Notes: a model not told the origin generated them from the sequence alone. Positions 38,283 to 46,990 are shown, numbered from the stretch's first letter. The stretch is DNA of 64,000 nt from Pseudomonas uvaldensis (GCF_021271205.1 NZ_JAIWKS010000005.1:310001-374000), one strand, 5' to 3'. Program-made: numbers and translations.

Positions 38283-40181
38283 TCAGAAAACCTGAGCCCG
38301 CCGCTTCTCCGCCACCCAGCTGCGCCCGTACAGCACCACAATCGCCACGATCGCGACCACCTGGGCCGCCAGCGAATAAGCGTCGGCGTGGATGCCCAAC
38401 CAATCGAAATCGAAGAACGGCACCGGACGGGTCCCGAAGATCCCCGCCTCCTGCAATGCCTTCACGCCATGGCCGGCGAATACCACCGACAGCGCACACA
38501 GCAATGCCGCGTTGATGCTGAAGAACAGCGCCAATGGCAGACGCGCCGAACCGCGCAGGATCACCCAGGCCAACCCGACCAGCAGCACCAGCGCCGTCGC
38601 GCCTCCGGCCAGCACGGCGTTATGCCCGGCGGGGCCGGCCTGCAGCCATAGGGTTTCATAGAACAGGATCACTTCGAACAGCTCGCGGTAGACTGAGAAG
38701 AACGCCAGGACAGCGAAACCGAAGCGGCCACCACCGCCCACCAGGCTGCTCTTGATGTAGTCCTGCCAGGCCGCGGCGTGACGCCGGTCGTGCATCCAGA
38801 CACCCAGCCACAACACCATCACACTGGCGAACAGCGCCGTTGCGCCTTCGAGCAGCTCACGCTGGGCACCGCTGACATCGATTACATAGGCAGCCAAGCC
38901 CCAGGTCGCCAGACCGGCGAGCAACGCCAGCCCCCAACCGACGTTGACGCTGCGAACCGCCGATTGCTGGCCGGTGTTGCGCAGGAATGCCAGGATGGCC
39001 GCCAGTACCAGAATCGCTTCCAGCCCCTCACGCAACAGGATCAGCAGGCCGGAAATGTAGCTCAGCGACCAGCTCAGGCCATCGCCGCCCAGCAAGCCCG
39101 CGGATTCCTCCAGCTTGGCCTTCGCCGCCGCCAGGCGCTGTTCGGCCTGCTCCACCGGCAGGCCGTCCTGCAAGGACTGACGGTAGGCCATCAAGGCTTT
39201 TTCCGTATCCTTGCGCACGTTTGCATCCACGTTATCCAGCGAGCTCTCCACCAGCTCGAAACCTTCCAGATAGGCGGCTACCGACAGGTCGTAGGCCTGG
39301 TCATGCTCACCGGCACGGTAGGCCGCGATGCTTTTATCCAAGGTGGCGGCAGTGTAGTCGAGCAATTGCGCCGGGCCGCGCTGGACCTGGGGCGGCTGGG
39401 CACGCTGGGCGCGGAAGGTGGCCGCAGCGGCTGGGCCTTGCGTCGCGAGGACTTCGGCCGGCGTCTGGCGAGCCAGGTCGGCGAGATTGAAGGTCTGCTC
39501 GCCCTTCGCGGCGGCCGGATCGGCACTGAAGCTGGCAATGTAGGTCGCCAGGTCCCAGCGCTGACGGTCGTCGAGCTGGTCGGCGAACGCCGGCATGTCG
39601 GTGCCTTCGACGCCCAGGCCGAGGGTGCTGTAGATGGCGTAGAGGCTCAGGTTGTCCAGGCGTTTGCTGTCGCGCAGGTTGGCGGGCGGCGGCTCCAGGC
39701 CGACACCGGCGGGGCCATCGCCAGCGCCGCTGTCGCCATGGCAAACCGAGCAGTTCTGAGCGTACAGCGGTGCCCCGCGCGCGGGGTCCGGGGTGATGAC
39801 CGGTGCCTGGCTGACCTCATAGGCCACCGCCAGCCGGGCCCCCATCTGGCGGGCCATTCGGGCCACCTCGGCGCCATCCTGGCGTTGGCTGATCGCGTTA
39901 CGCAGGGCGCCGATGCCCTGTGTCAGCTCGGCCTTTTCCGGCTTGGCCGGCAGCGCAACGACCAGCCCCTCCAGCACTTGGATGAATTCCAGTTGTTCGC
40001 GGTATTCGGACTCGTCGATGACCTTCCCCGCTTCCACCGTCGCCGGGTAATCCGCACCGATGTAGTCCAGCAGATGCAGCGCCTGTGGGGCGCCTTCAAG
40101 GGTGTCGGCCAGCAAATGGGGGCTACACAGGGCCAGCAATGGCAGTGCAAGCCAGCCCAGAAAACGAAGCGGGGCAATCAT
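38283..40181 (-). CDS. Cytochrome c-FTR1 fusion iron permease
   Basis: 632-residue protein: a signal peptide (about 1-25), a periplasmic domain with a c-type heme motif C144-SVC-H148 and a likely Met ligand in EGTDMPAF (196), a helical linker, then an FTR1 permease of about seven helices. The REGLE iron-translocation motifs are seen as LREGLEAILV (384-388) and VYRELFEVIL (499-503). The fusion suggests electron transfer or iron oxidation coupled to high-affinity iron uptake (family inference). The ATG at 40181 is used; the TTG at 40187 is a less likely start. A Fur-like site overlaps the start region. Confidence 0.92.
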   Translation of the reverse strand: MIAPLRFLGWLALPLLALCSPHLLADTLEGAPQALHLLDYIGADYPATVEAGKVIDESEYREQLEFIQVLEGLVVALPAKPEKAELTQGIGALRNAISQRQDGAEVARMARQMGARLAVAYEVSQAPVITPDPARGAPLYAQNCSVCHGDSGAGDGPAGVGLEPPPANLRDSKRLDNLSLYAIYSTLGLGVEGTDMPAFADQLDDRQRWDLATYIASFSADPAAAKGEQTFNLADLARQTPAEVLATQGPAAAATFRAQRAQPPQVQRGPAQLLDYTAATLDKSIAAYRAGEHDQAYDLSVAAYLEGFELVESSLDNVDANVRKDTEKALMAYRQSLQDGLPVEQAEQRLAAAKAKLEESAGLLGGDGLSWSLSYISGLLILLREGLEAILVLAAILAFLRNTGQQSAVRSVNVGWGLALLAGLATWGLAAYVIDVSGAQRELLEGATALFASVMVLWLGVWMHDRRHAAAWQDYIKSSLVGGGGRFGFAVLAFFSVYRELFEVILFYETLWLQAGPAGHNAVLAGGATALVLLVGLAWVILRGSARLPLALFFSINAALLCALSVVFAGHGVKALQEAGIFGTRPVPFFDFDWLGIHADAYSLAAQVVAIVAIVVLYGRSWVAEKRRAQVF

Positions 40182-40199
40182 CAACAATTCTCAGTTGGA
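40180..40199 (-). promoter_or_regulatory. Fur-box-like site at the FTR1 start
   Basis: Minus-strand sequence AACTGAGAATTGTTGATGATT resembles Fur sites of the AATGAGAATTATT type. By my reading about 15 of 19 positions agree, and the GAGAATT core is intact. It overlaps the leader and start codon, where repression would block translation or early elongation. Confidence 0.45.
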
Positions 40200-40494
40200 A
40201 ATAAGAAGTAACACATTGTTCACGTCCACAGCCTTCGACTCAAGCGCCGATATGCATCGCTGATGCTTTTTCATCGGATCTTCATGCTTTGGAAGTGATG
40301 TCACAAAAACGGCATTTAGGAATTGAAAAGCCATTACATAGCCAACGGCCATGTTTATAATCCCGCCGCCTTCTCGATGTCCGAGGCAAAAAAAGCTCCT
40401 CCGAATGCGAGGAACCGACAGCGTTCCGACGCATGTCCGTGGATCGCCCCAGCCCGACCCGCACACCCGGCTGATACCTCAGGGAAGAATGTTT

Positions 40495-41889
40495 ATGGCC
40501 TCCCGTGCCGTTTTCTCGGTCGCTCTCGGTGCGATCACCTTGCTGTCAGGCTGTTCGGTTTTCCGTAATTACGACAGCGAACTGGCCCAGACCAACCAAC
40601 AGCTCGCCTCTGGCAACGTCGATGCGGCCCTGACCCTGCTGGAAAAAAACAACAGCAAGGACAAGGACCTGTTGTACTTCTTCGAAAAAGGCGAGTTGCT
40701 GCGCGCCAAGGGCGATCTGTCCGGCAGCCAGGCGGCCTGGACCAGCGCCGACCAGCAGGTCGGCCAATGGGAAGATGCGGTCAAGCTCGACACCGCCAAG
40801 TACGTGGCGCAATTCGGTAGCTTCCTGGTCAACGACAAGGTCCGGCGCTACGAAGGGTATGACTACGAAAAGGTCATGCTGACCACGCAGATGGCCCTGA
40901 ACCTGCTGGCCGTGAATGACTTTGACGGCGCTCGGACCCAAATCAAGAAGACCCACGAACGCGAAGCGGTGATCGCCGATCTGCGGGACAAGCAGTACCT
41001 CAAGCGCGAAGAAGAGGCCGAGCAGCAAGGGGTCAGGACCGAGTACAAGGACCTGCAGGGCTATCCGGTGGCCAGTCTCGACGCCCCGGAAGTGGTCGGC
41101 CTCAAGAACAGCTATCAGAGCGCATTCAGCCATTATCTGGCCGGTTTCGTCTATGAGGCCCTGGGCGAGAAAAACCTGGCCGCACCGGGTTATCGCAAAG
41201 CCGCCGAGCTGCGTCCCAACACCCCGCTGCTGGAACAGGCATTGCTCAACCTCGACAAGCCTGCCGCAAAGAACGATGACAGCGACGTCCTGATCGTGGT
41301 GCAAAGTGGCCTGGCGCCGTCCCGTGATTCGATCCGCATCCCCCTGCCCCTGCCCATCAGCGGCAATGTCGTCATCACGCCATTGTCGTTCCCGGTGATC
41401 AAGCCCGACACGTCCACAGCTGCCTTCGCCCAGATCGGTGTCGACGGCCGGCAACTGGACCTGACCCAGCTCAACAGCACCACCGCCATGTCCCGCCGCG
41501 CCCTGCGCGATGACATGCCGGGCATCATCCTGCGCACCACCGTGCGGGCCATCACCCGTGGCGTGGCGCAAAAGCAGATCAACGAAACCAATCCGCTGGC
41601 CGGGCTGGCCGTGGGCCTCACCTCGGCCGTGCTCGAAGGTGCCGACACCCGTACCTGGCGCACCTTGCCGGACTACACCCAGGTGGTCCGCCTGCGCCTG
41701 AAGAAAGGCGAGCATGAAATCACCCTGCCAAGCGCGATAGGCGGCTCCGTGGTCAAGGTGGTCGTCGATCAGCGTTACCAGGTGGTCAGCCTGCGGGCCG
41801 TGGGCAATCAGGTCTTCGCCGGTGGCCTGGCCGCCCGGGTGATCCCGAGCGCCAACCCGACCGCCATCGCCAGCCTCAAGCAACCTTAA
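40495..41889 (+). CDS. COG3014 family outer-membrane lipoprotein
   Basis: 464-residue lipoprotein with signal peptide and lipobox LLSGC (lipidated Cys about residue 20). The N-terminal half is helical and repeat-like (ELAQTNQQLASGNVDAALTL, then GELLRAKGDLSGSQAAWTSA), suggesting TPR-type modules. The C-terminal half is strand-rich with a conserved RIPLPLPISG block and ends near KVVVDQRYQVVSLRAVGNQV. It matches the uncharacterised COG3014 family. The ATG at 40495 has AGGGA 9 bases upstream; an ATG at 40489 is also possible. First gene of the lipoprotein operon. Confidence 0.82.
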   Translation: MASRAVFSVALGAITLLSGCSVFRNYDSELAQTNQQLASGNVDAALTLLEKNNSKDKDLLYFFEKGELLRAKGDLSGSQAAWTSADQQVGQWEDAVKLDTAKYVAQFGSFLVNDKVRRYEGYDYEKVMLTTQMALNLLAVNDFDGARTQIKKTHEREAVIADLRDKQYLKREEEAEQQGVRTEYKDLQGYPVASLDAPEVVGLKNSYQSAFSHYLAGFVYEALGEKNLAAPGYRKAAELRPNTPLLEQALLNLDKPAAKNDDSDVLIVVQSGLAPSRDSIRIPLPLPISGNVVITPLSFPVIKPDTSTAAFAQIGVDGRQLDLTQLNSTTAMSRRALRDDMPGIILRTTVRAITRGVAQKQINETNPLAGLAVGLTSAVLEGADTRTWRTLPDYTQVVRLRLKKGEHEITLPSAIGGSVVKVVVDQRYQVVSLRAVGNQVFAGGLAARVIPSANPTAIASLKQP

Positions 41890-41907
41890 GAACGGAGTCT
41901 TGCTCAC

Positions 41908-42279
41908 ATGCGTTTAAAACTGATCGCCGTCGGCGCCCTGGCCTTGCTGGCCGGCTGCGCCACCCCGCCGCCACCGGAACCGGGCAGCGCTGCCAGCAAG
42001 GTCGTGGCCATGGGCAAAACCAAGAACATCGTGGTGGGCGCCATGCGCGTGGCGCGGGAAAACGGCTACATGACCGTCAACGTGCAGCTGAGTAATACCA
42101 GCTACAACAACAAGACGATGTACTACCGCTTCGCCTGGCTGGGACCTGAAGGTTTCCCTATCGCCGAGGAAGAAACCTGGAAAAGCCTGACGCTCTATGG
42201 CGAACAGACCAGCTTCCTGCCGGCCATCGCTCCGACACCCAAGGCCGTGGATTTCCGGTTGGAAATCAACACGCCTTGA
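41908..42279 (+). CDS. YcfL family lipoprotein
   Basis: 123-residue outer-membrane lipoprotein with lipobox LLAGC (Cys about 16) and a DUF1425/YcfL-like beta-rich domain (KNIVVGAMRVARENGYMTVN, VQLSNTSYNNKTMYYRFAW, FLPAIAPTPKAVDFRLEI). In E. coli ycfL is directly followed by lpoB, the same arrangement as here. Eighteen bases separate it from the COG3014 gene. Function unknown; context suggests the peptidoglycan-synthase activation module. Confidence 0.85.
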   Translation: MRLKLIAVGALALLAGCATPPPPEPGSAASKVVAMGKTKNIVVGAMRVARENGYMTVNVQLSNTSYNNKTMYYRFAWLGPEGFPIAEEETWKSLTLYGEQTSFLPAIAPTPKAVDFRLEINTP

Positions 42280-42336
42280 GGGCAAGCCTGACTGGCACCG
42301 CGCACCGTTCCCTTTTTCAGTTTTGAGAGGCCCCAC

Positions 42337-42924
42337 ATGTTTCTACGCATTTCATCCCTCGCCCTCGCTGCCCTGCTGGTCAGCGGCTGCGCCAACAACT
42401 CCCCGGTATTGGGCAACAAGAACATCACCTACGGCGACACCAAGGCCGTGGAAACCGTGACCAACGAGTTCGGTTCCACCGACCTGCAGATGATCGCCGA
42501 ATCCATGACCCGCTCCCTGGCCCAGTCCGGCATCCTGCAGGGCCGTCCCGTGGTCCAGGTTTATGATGTGAAGAACAAGACCAGCGAGTACATCGATACC
42601 CGCGAGATCACCACCAGCATCAAGACCCAGTTGATGAAGACCGGCGCGGCGCGCTTTGCCAGCGACAACAATGCCATGGACAGCCAGGTCGACCAGCTCA
42701 AGCTGCAGAACCAGAGCGGCCTGTACAAGAAGAGTACCGTGGCCAAGACCGGCAACATGATCGCCGCCAAGTACCGTCTCGAAGGCTCCATCAGTTCGAT
42801 CGTCAAGCGCAGCAGCGACTACAAGGACGTCTTCTACAAATTCAGCCTGCAACTGATCGACGTCGAGAGCGGTCTGGCCGAGTGGATGGACGAGAAAGAA
42901 ATCCGCAAGACCACGGAGCGCTGA
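42337..42924 (+). CDS. LpoB-like penicillin-binding protein activator lipoprotein
   Basis: 195-residue lipoprotein with lipobox LVSGC (Cys about 18) and an LpoB domain: VTNEFGSTDLQMIAESMTRS, VVQVYDVKNKTSEYIDTREI, GAARFASDN and KYRLEGSISSIVKRSSDYKD. In E. coli LpoB reaches through the periplasm to stimulate PBP1b. Unlike the E. coli protein it has almost no Pro-rich disordered linker after the lipobox, so its reach is shorter. P. aeruginosa PBP1b is known to use a different activator, LpoP, so the partner here is open. Confidence 0.88.
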   Translation: MFLRISSLALAALLVSGCANNSPVLGNKNITYGDTKAVETVTNEFGSTDLQMIAESMTRSLAQSGILQGRPVVQVYDVKNKTSEYIDTREITTSIKTQLMKTGAARFASDNNAMDSQVDQLKLQNQSGLYKKSTVAKTGNMIAAKYRLEGSISSIVKRSSDYKDVFYKFSLQLIDVESGLAEWMDEKEIRKTTER

Positions 42925-42927
42925 GCC

Positions 42928-43671
42928 ATGCGCACATGGATAGGCATCATGGCCCTGGCCTGTGCGTTCGGCGCGCAGGCGGCCCCGAAAGTCGCCGTCA
43001 CCGACCTGGCGTATCAGGAGCGGGTGGAAGAATACATCCATACGGTTTCGGCCCAGAGCAACTTCCAGGCGGGCGCCTACAGCGCCAGTGCATCGTCGAG
43101 CTACGACGAGATGGAAGCCACCAGCAGCTATATCGAGCAGGGTGAACTGCGCAAGTTCACCGGTGACATCAAGGGTGAGATCCTGCGCAGCGGGATGTTC
43201 CAGCTGGTGCAAGGCACGCCCTACACCGCGTCGTCCAAGGGCGATGTCTATGACGTGATCAAGCGCATCAAGGCCGGCCACTTCAAGGGCGCCGACTACG
43301 TGCTCTTCGGCACCGTGTCGGACATCGACTTCACCCGCGACGTCAACGAACTGGCCAACACCGACAGCTACTCGGCGGTACTCGCCCTGACCCTGGTGGC
43401 CGACTTCAGCCTGATCAACACCAGGACCTTCGAGATCACCTCGGCGTTCACCGCCATGGGGGAAGGCCAGGACACCAAGCTGTTGAACCACCGGGACGTG
43501 CGCATCAGCCTGAATCGCCCACGGGTCGTGCGCGAGGTGTCCAAGGCGCTGGGCGAAGATGTGGCGCGGCAGATGAGCGAACAGCTCGGTGGCCCGAGCT
43601 ACCAGCAACCCGGCGAGCCGGTGCAGCGCAATAACCTGCCCAGGGATAGCGCGCCGGTGATCCTGCGCTGA
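42928..43671 (+). CDS. CsgG/LpoB-like periplasmic protein
   Basis: 247-residue protein with a signal peptide (MRTWIGIMALACAFGAQA) but no lipobox Cys, so it is a soluble periplasmic protein. Its fold appears related to LpoB and the CsgG core: KVAVTDLAYQERVEEYI, a FTGDIKGEILRSGMFQLV helix-strand, GADYVLFGTVSDIDF and FSLINTRTFEITSAFTAMGE. Its start codon lies three bases after the lpoB-like stop, so the two are made together. Function unknown; probably a paralogous partner of the LpoB-like lipoprotein. Confidence 0.8.
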   Translation: MRTWIGIMALACAFGAQAAPKVAVTDLAYQERVEEYIHTVSAQSNFQAGAYSASASSSYDEMEATSSYIEQGELRKFTGDIKGEILRSGMFQLVQGTPYTASSKGDVYDVIKRIKAGHFKGADYVLFGTVSDIDFTRDVNELANTDSYSAVLALTLVADFSLINTRTFEITSAFTAMGEGQDTKLLNHRDVRISLNRPRVVREVSKALGEDVARQMSEQLGGPSYQQPGEPVQRNNLPRDSAPVILR

Positions 43672-43687
43672 AGGTTCAGCGATCCCT

Positions 43688-43717
43688 TGTGGCGAGGGTA
43701 TGTATCCCCTCGCCACA
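43688..43717. repeat. TGTGGCGAGGG hairpin repeat
   Basis: TGTGGCGAGGG-TATGTATC-CCCTCGCCACA is a perfect inverted repeat between the convergent lipoprotein operon and the LysE gene. It probably ends or stabilises both transcripts and belongs to a short palindromic repeat family of this genus. Confidence 0.7.
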
Positions 43718-43731
43718 GGTTTCGTTCGGCT

Positions 43732-44364
43732 TTACACCGCCGCCTTGCGGATCGTCGCCAGCAAACCCGCCGCGCCGATGAACAACCCTGCAAAGGTCCG
43801 GTTCATCCGCCGTTGCTGCTTGGGCGTACGCAACAGGCGCAGAACCTTCGATGCCAGCCCGGTGTAGCCGGCCATGACGACAAGGTCGACGCAGATCATG
43901 GTCACGCCCAGGATCAGGTACTGCTTGACCAGGGGCGCATGAGGGTCGATGAACTGCGGCAGCACCGCCAACATGAAGACCAGGGCCTTGGGGTTGCTGA
44001 TGTTGACCAGGAAACCGCGGAACACCAGCGCCATGGGGTTGCCGATAGGCCGCACCGCCGCGTCGTCGCTGATGTCGCCGGGGATGGCCCGCCACTGTTT
44101 GATGCCCAGGTAGACCAGGTAGGCAACGCCAAACCACTTGATGGCATAGAACGCCGTAGCCGACGCGGTGAGGATCGCGCCAACACCCGCGGCGACGATC
44201 ACGATCTGCAAGGCCAGGCCCAATTGCAGGCCCAGGGCGTTCCAGTAGCCGCGCCAGAAACCGTACTGTAGACCGCTGGACATCGATGCAATGGCACCGG
44301 CGCCCGGCGACAGGCTGATCACCCAGCAAGCGGCGAAAAACGCCAGCCATGTTTCCAGCAGCAT
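43732..44364 (-). CDS. LysE family amino acid exporter
   Basis: 210-residue inner-membrane transporter of the LysE/RhtB family with about six hydrophobic segments. The family N-terminus reads FFAACWVISLSPGAGAIASM, containing the conserved SPGP-like motif, followed by GFWRGYWNALGLQLGLALQ and VKWFGVAYLVYLGIK-type helices. It exports amino acids or related metabolites by proton antiport; the substrate is unknown. The ATG at 44364 is preceded by GAGG at good distance. Separate from the lipoprotein operon and convergent with it. Confidence 0.9.
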   Translation of the reverse strand: MLLETWLAFFAACWVISLSPGAGAIASMSSGLQYGFWRGYWNALGLQLGLALQIVIVAAGVGAILTASATAFYAIKWFGVAYLVYLGIKQWRAIPGDISDDAAVRPIGNPMALVFRGFLVNISNPKALVFMLAVLPQFIDPHAPLVKQYLILGVTMICVDLVVMAGYTGLASKVLRLLRTPKQQRRMNRTFAGLFIGAAGLLATIRKAAV

Positions 44365-44448
44365 TGCACACCTCGGCTCAGATTCGTCTAAACGACTAAG
44401 CTAATGCGCCGGCGGGCAGTTGACCACCGCTTTTTATCACTCGGGGGG

Positions 44449-45030
44449 CTACTCGAGGAACCCGCCGACCGGAAACGCCTCGCTGCCACGCCAGCGACGG
44501 ACCGAACGCTGGAAAAACAGGCTGTTGGGCACCTGGATCATGGAACTGCCGGTGCCGAGTTCCTCGGGCTCGATCAAGGTGGTGTACAGCAAGTTGATCG
44601 CCACCACCCGGCCCTTGATACCGGGTTTGTCGGTGGCCTCCACCAGCTCGACCACATCCCCCAGGCGAAACGGACCGACGGTGTAGATCAAGACAGCGCA
44701 CAGCAGATTGGACAGCACGCTCCAAATGGCGAAGAACGCCACCGCCGCCACGGCGACAAACCCCGACAACGCCGTCCACAACACCGTGGCGGAGACGCCC
44801 AGGCGTTCGAGCACCACGAGCATCGCACTGCCCATGATCAACCAGCGCAGCACGCCGCGCAGGATGATCACCAGTTGCGGCGGAATGGGATAACGCTCGC
44901 CAAGGCCCGTGAGGGCACGCGCCACGAAACGCTGTGCGACGTAACCGGCCAGCAGGATCAACAGCACTTGTACGCCGAGCCAGATCGGCTCGATCCACAT
45001 CACGGGTATGGGCATGGTCAACGCTTCCAT
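44449..45030 (-). CDS. Small MscS-type mechanosensitive channel
   Basis: 193-residue MscS-family protein, smaller than E. coli MscS (286 residues). Three hydrophobic segments are followed by the pore-lining helix (VAVAAVAFFAIWSVLSNLLC) and part of the beta domain (GPFRLGDVVELVEATDKPG). The C-terminal alpha/beta vestibule domain is truncated, ending soon after IQVPNSLFFQRSV. The ATG at 45030 overlaps the TGA of the ABC-F gene, so it is translated with it. It may gate on membrane tension or have lost gating; function is inferred. Confidence 0.85.
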   Translation of the reverse strand: MEALTMPIPVMWIEPIWLGVQVLLILLAGYVAQRFVARALTGLGERYPIPPQLVIILRGVLRWLIMGSAMLVVLERLGVSATVLWTALSGFVAVAAVAFFAIWSVLSNLLCAVLIYTVGPFRLGDVVELVEATDKPGIKGRVVAINLLYTTLIEPEELGTGSSMIQVPNSLFFQRSVRRWRGSEAFPVGGFLE

Positions 45031-46940
45031 CAGGAAAGCGCCTCCAGCTCCGCCTGCAGGGTTTCCAGCAACTCCAGGGCTTGCATCCACGCCTCCTCAA
45101 GCTCCGCTTCACGAATCTTCAACCGGGCCTGTTCGGCCAACAGATCGCGCAACTCATCCTTGCGCGCCGCTTCGTAGAGACCACTGTCGCCCAGGCTGGT
45201 TTCGATCTTCTGCAGTTTCTCGTGCACCTTGCCCAGCTCGGCCTCGAGCTTATCGGCCTCGCGCTTATGGGGCGCCAACTGTTGACGCAGCGCCGCCGCG
45301 GCCTGGCGCTGGGCTTTCTTGTCAGTCTTGTCCGGGTTCACCGGCGTGGTGCTGACCGGCGCGTTGCGCTGGCGGTATTCCACCAGCCAGCGCGCATAGT
45401 CTTCCAGGTCACCGTCGAATTCCTCGACCTTGCCATCGGCCACCAGGAAGAAATTATCCGTGGTGCTCTTGAGCAAATGCCGGTCGTGGGACACCACCAA
45501 TACTGCACCGCTGAATTCCTGCAACGCCATGGTCAAGGCCAGGCGCATTTCCAGGTCCAGGTGGTTGGTCGGTTCGTCGAGCAACAACAGGTTCGGTCGT
45601 CCCCAGGCGATCAGCGCCAATGCCAGGCGGGCTTTTTCACCCCCGGAAAAATTCAGTACCGGCTCGTCGATGCGGCCACCCCGGAAGTCGAACCCACCGA
45701 GGAAATCACGCAAGGTCTGCTCGCGCTCGGTCGGTGCCAGGCGCTGCAAATGCAGCAAGGGGCTGGCCTTGGCATCGAGGGAGTCCAGCTGATGCTGGGC
45801 AAAGTAGCCAACCACGGTGTTCTCGCCACGGGTCAGGCGTCCGGCCAGGGGCTGAAGCTCGCCGGAGAGGTTCTTGATCAGGGTCGACTTACCGGCACCG
45901 TTGGGGCCCAGCAACCCGATCCGTGCACCCGGCGTCAGTTGCAATTTGACTTTCTCCAGCACGGTCTTGTCGCCATAGCCCAGGCGTGCGTCGGACAGGT
46001 CGATCAGCGGACTGGAAATCTTGGTGGATTCGCGGAACACGAAATCGAACGGTGAATCGACGTGGGCCGCGGAAAGCTCTTCCATGCGCTCCAACGCCTT
46101 GATCCGGCTCTGGGCCTGACGGGCCTTGGTGGCCTGGGCCTTGAAGCGGGCGATGTAACTTTCCATGTGCGCACGCTGCGCCTGCTGCTTTTCGTAGGCC
46201 TGCTGTTGCTGGGCCAGTCGCTCGGCACGGGCGCGCTCGAAAGCGGTGTAGCCGCCGCGATACAAGACCAGCTTGCGTTGGTCGACATGGGCCACATGAT
46301 CCACCACGGCATCGAGGAAGTCGCGGTCGTGGGAAATCAGCAACAGCGTGCCCGGATAACTCTTGAGCCAGTCCTCGAGCCAGATGATGGCGTCGAGGTC
46401 CAGGTGGTTCGTCGGCTCGTCGAGCAACAGCAGATCCGAAGGGCACATCAAGGCCTGTGCCAGGTTCAGGCGCATCCGCCAGCCACCGGAAAAATCGCCG
46501 ACCTGACGGTCCATCTGTTCGTTGGTAAAGCCCAGTCCCGCCAGCAATTTGCGCGCACGGGCGTCGGCGGTGTAGCCGTCGGCAGTGTCGAGCTCGGAAT
46601 GCAGACGAGCCAGCGCGGCGCCGTCGTGGGCCGCTTCGGCGGCGGCCAGGTCCCGCTGGACCTGGCGAAGGCGCACGTCGCCATCGAGCACGTAATCCAC
46701 CGCCAGCCGTTCGAGGGTATCGACCTCCTGGCGCATGTGGGCGATGCGCCAGTCGGCCGGCAGCGAGCAATCACCGGAGTCCGGGTGCAACTCGCCTCGC
46801 AACAAGGCGAACAGGCTCGATTTGCCGGCGCCGTTGGCACCGATGAGGCCAGCTTTGTGGCCGGCGTGCAGGGTCAGCTCGGCGTCTTCTAGCAGACGTT
46901 GCGGGCCACGCTGTAAAGTCAGGTTCTGAAGTCGGATCAT
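45030..46940 (-). CDS. ABC-F family ATPase, YheS-like
   Basis: 636-residue soluble protein with two ABC ATPase domains and no membrane segments. First domain: Walker A GANGAGKSSLFALL (about residues 34-47), signature FSGGWRMRLNLAQAL, Walker B LLLLDEPTNHLDL. Second domain: GPNGAGKSTLIKNL, FSGGEKARLALAL, LLLLDEPTNHLDL. Between them lies the charged linker of ABC-F ribosome factors, and the C-terminus is a coiled coil (KREADKLEAELGKVHEKLQK). The ATG at 46940 gives MIRLQNLTLQRG. It probably acts on stalled ribosomes. Confidence 0.94.
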   Translation of the reverse strand: MIRLQNLTLQRGPQRLLEDAELTLHAGHKAGLIGANGAGKSSLFALLRGELHPDSGDCSLPADWRIAHMRQEVDTLERLAVDYVLDGDVRLRQVQRDLAAAEAAHDGAALARLHSELDTADGYTADARARKLLAGLGFTNEQMDRQVGDFSGGWRMRLNLAQALMCPSDLLLLDEPTNHLDLDAIIWLEDWLKSYPGTLLLISHDRDFLDAVVDHVAHVDQRKLVLYRGGYTAFERARAERLAQQQQAYEKQQAQRAHMESYIARFKAQATKARQAQSRIKALERMEELSAAHVDSPFDFVFRESTKISSPLIDLSDARLGYGDKTVLEKVKLQLTPGARIGLLGPNGAGKSTLIKNLSGELQPLAGRLTRGENTVVGYFAQHQLDSLDAKASPLLHLQRLAPTEREQTLRDFLGGFDFRGGRIDEPVLNFSGGEKARLALALIAWGRPNLLLLDEPTNHLDLEMRLALTMALQEFSGAVLVVSHDRHLLKSTTDNFFLVADGKVEEFDGDLEDYARWLVEYRQRNAPVSTTPVNPDKTDKKAQRQAAAALRQQLAPHKREADKLEAELGKVHEKLQKIETSLGDSGLYEAARKDELRDLLAEQARLKIREAELEEAWMQALELLETLQAELEALS

Positions 46941-46990
46941 AATGGCGGCGGAGTCTACCAGCTTCGCTCGCAACTGGCGCGAGTAGCACG

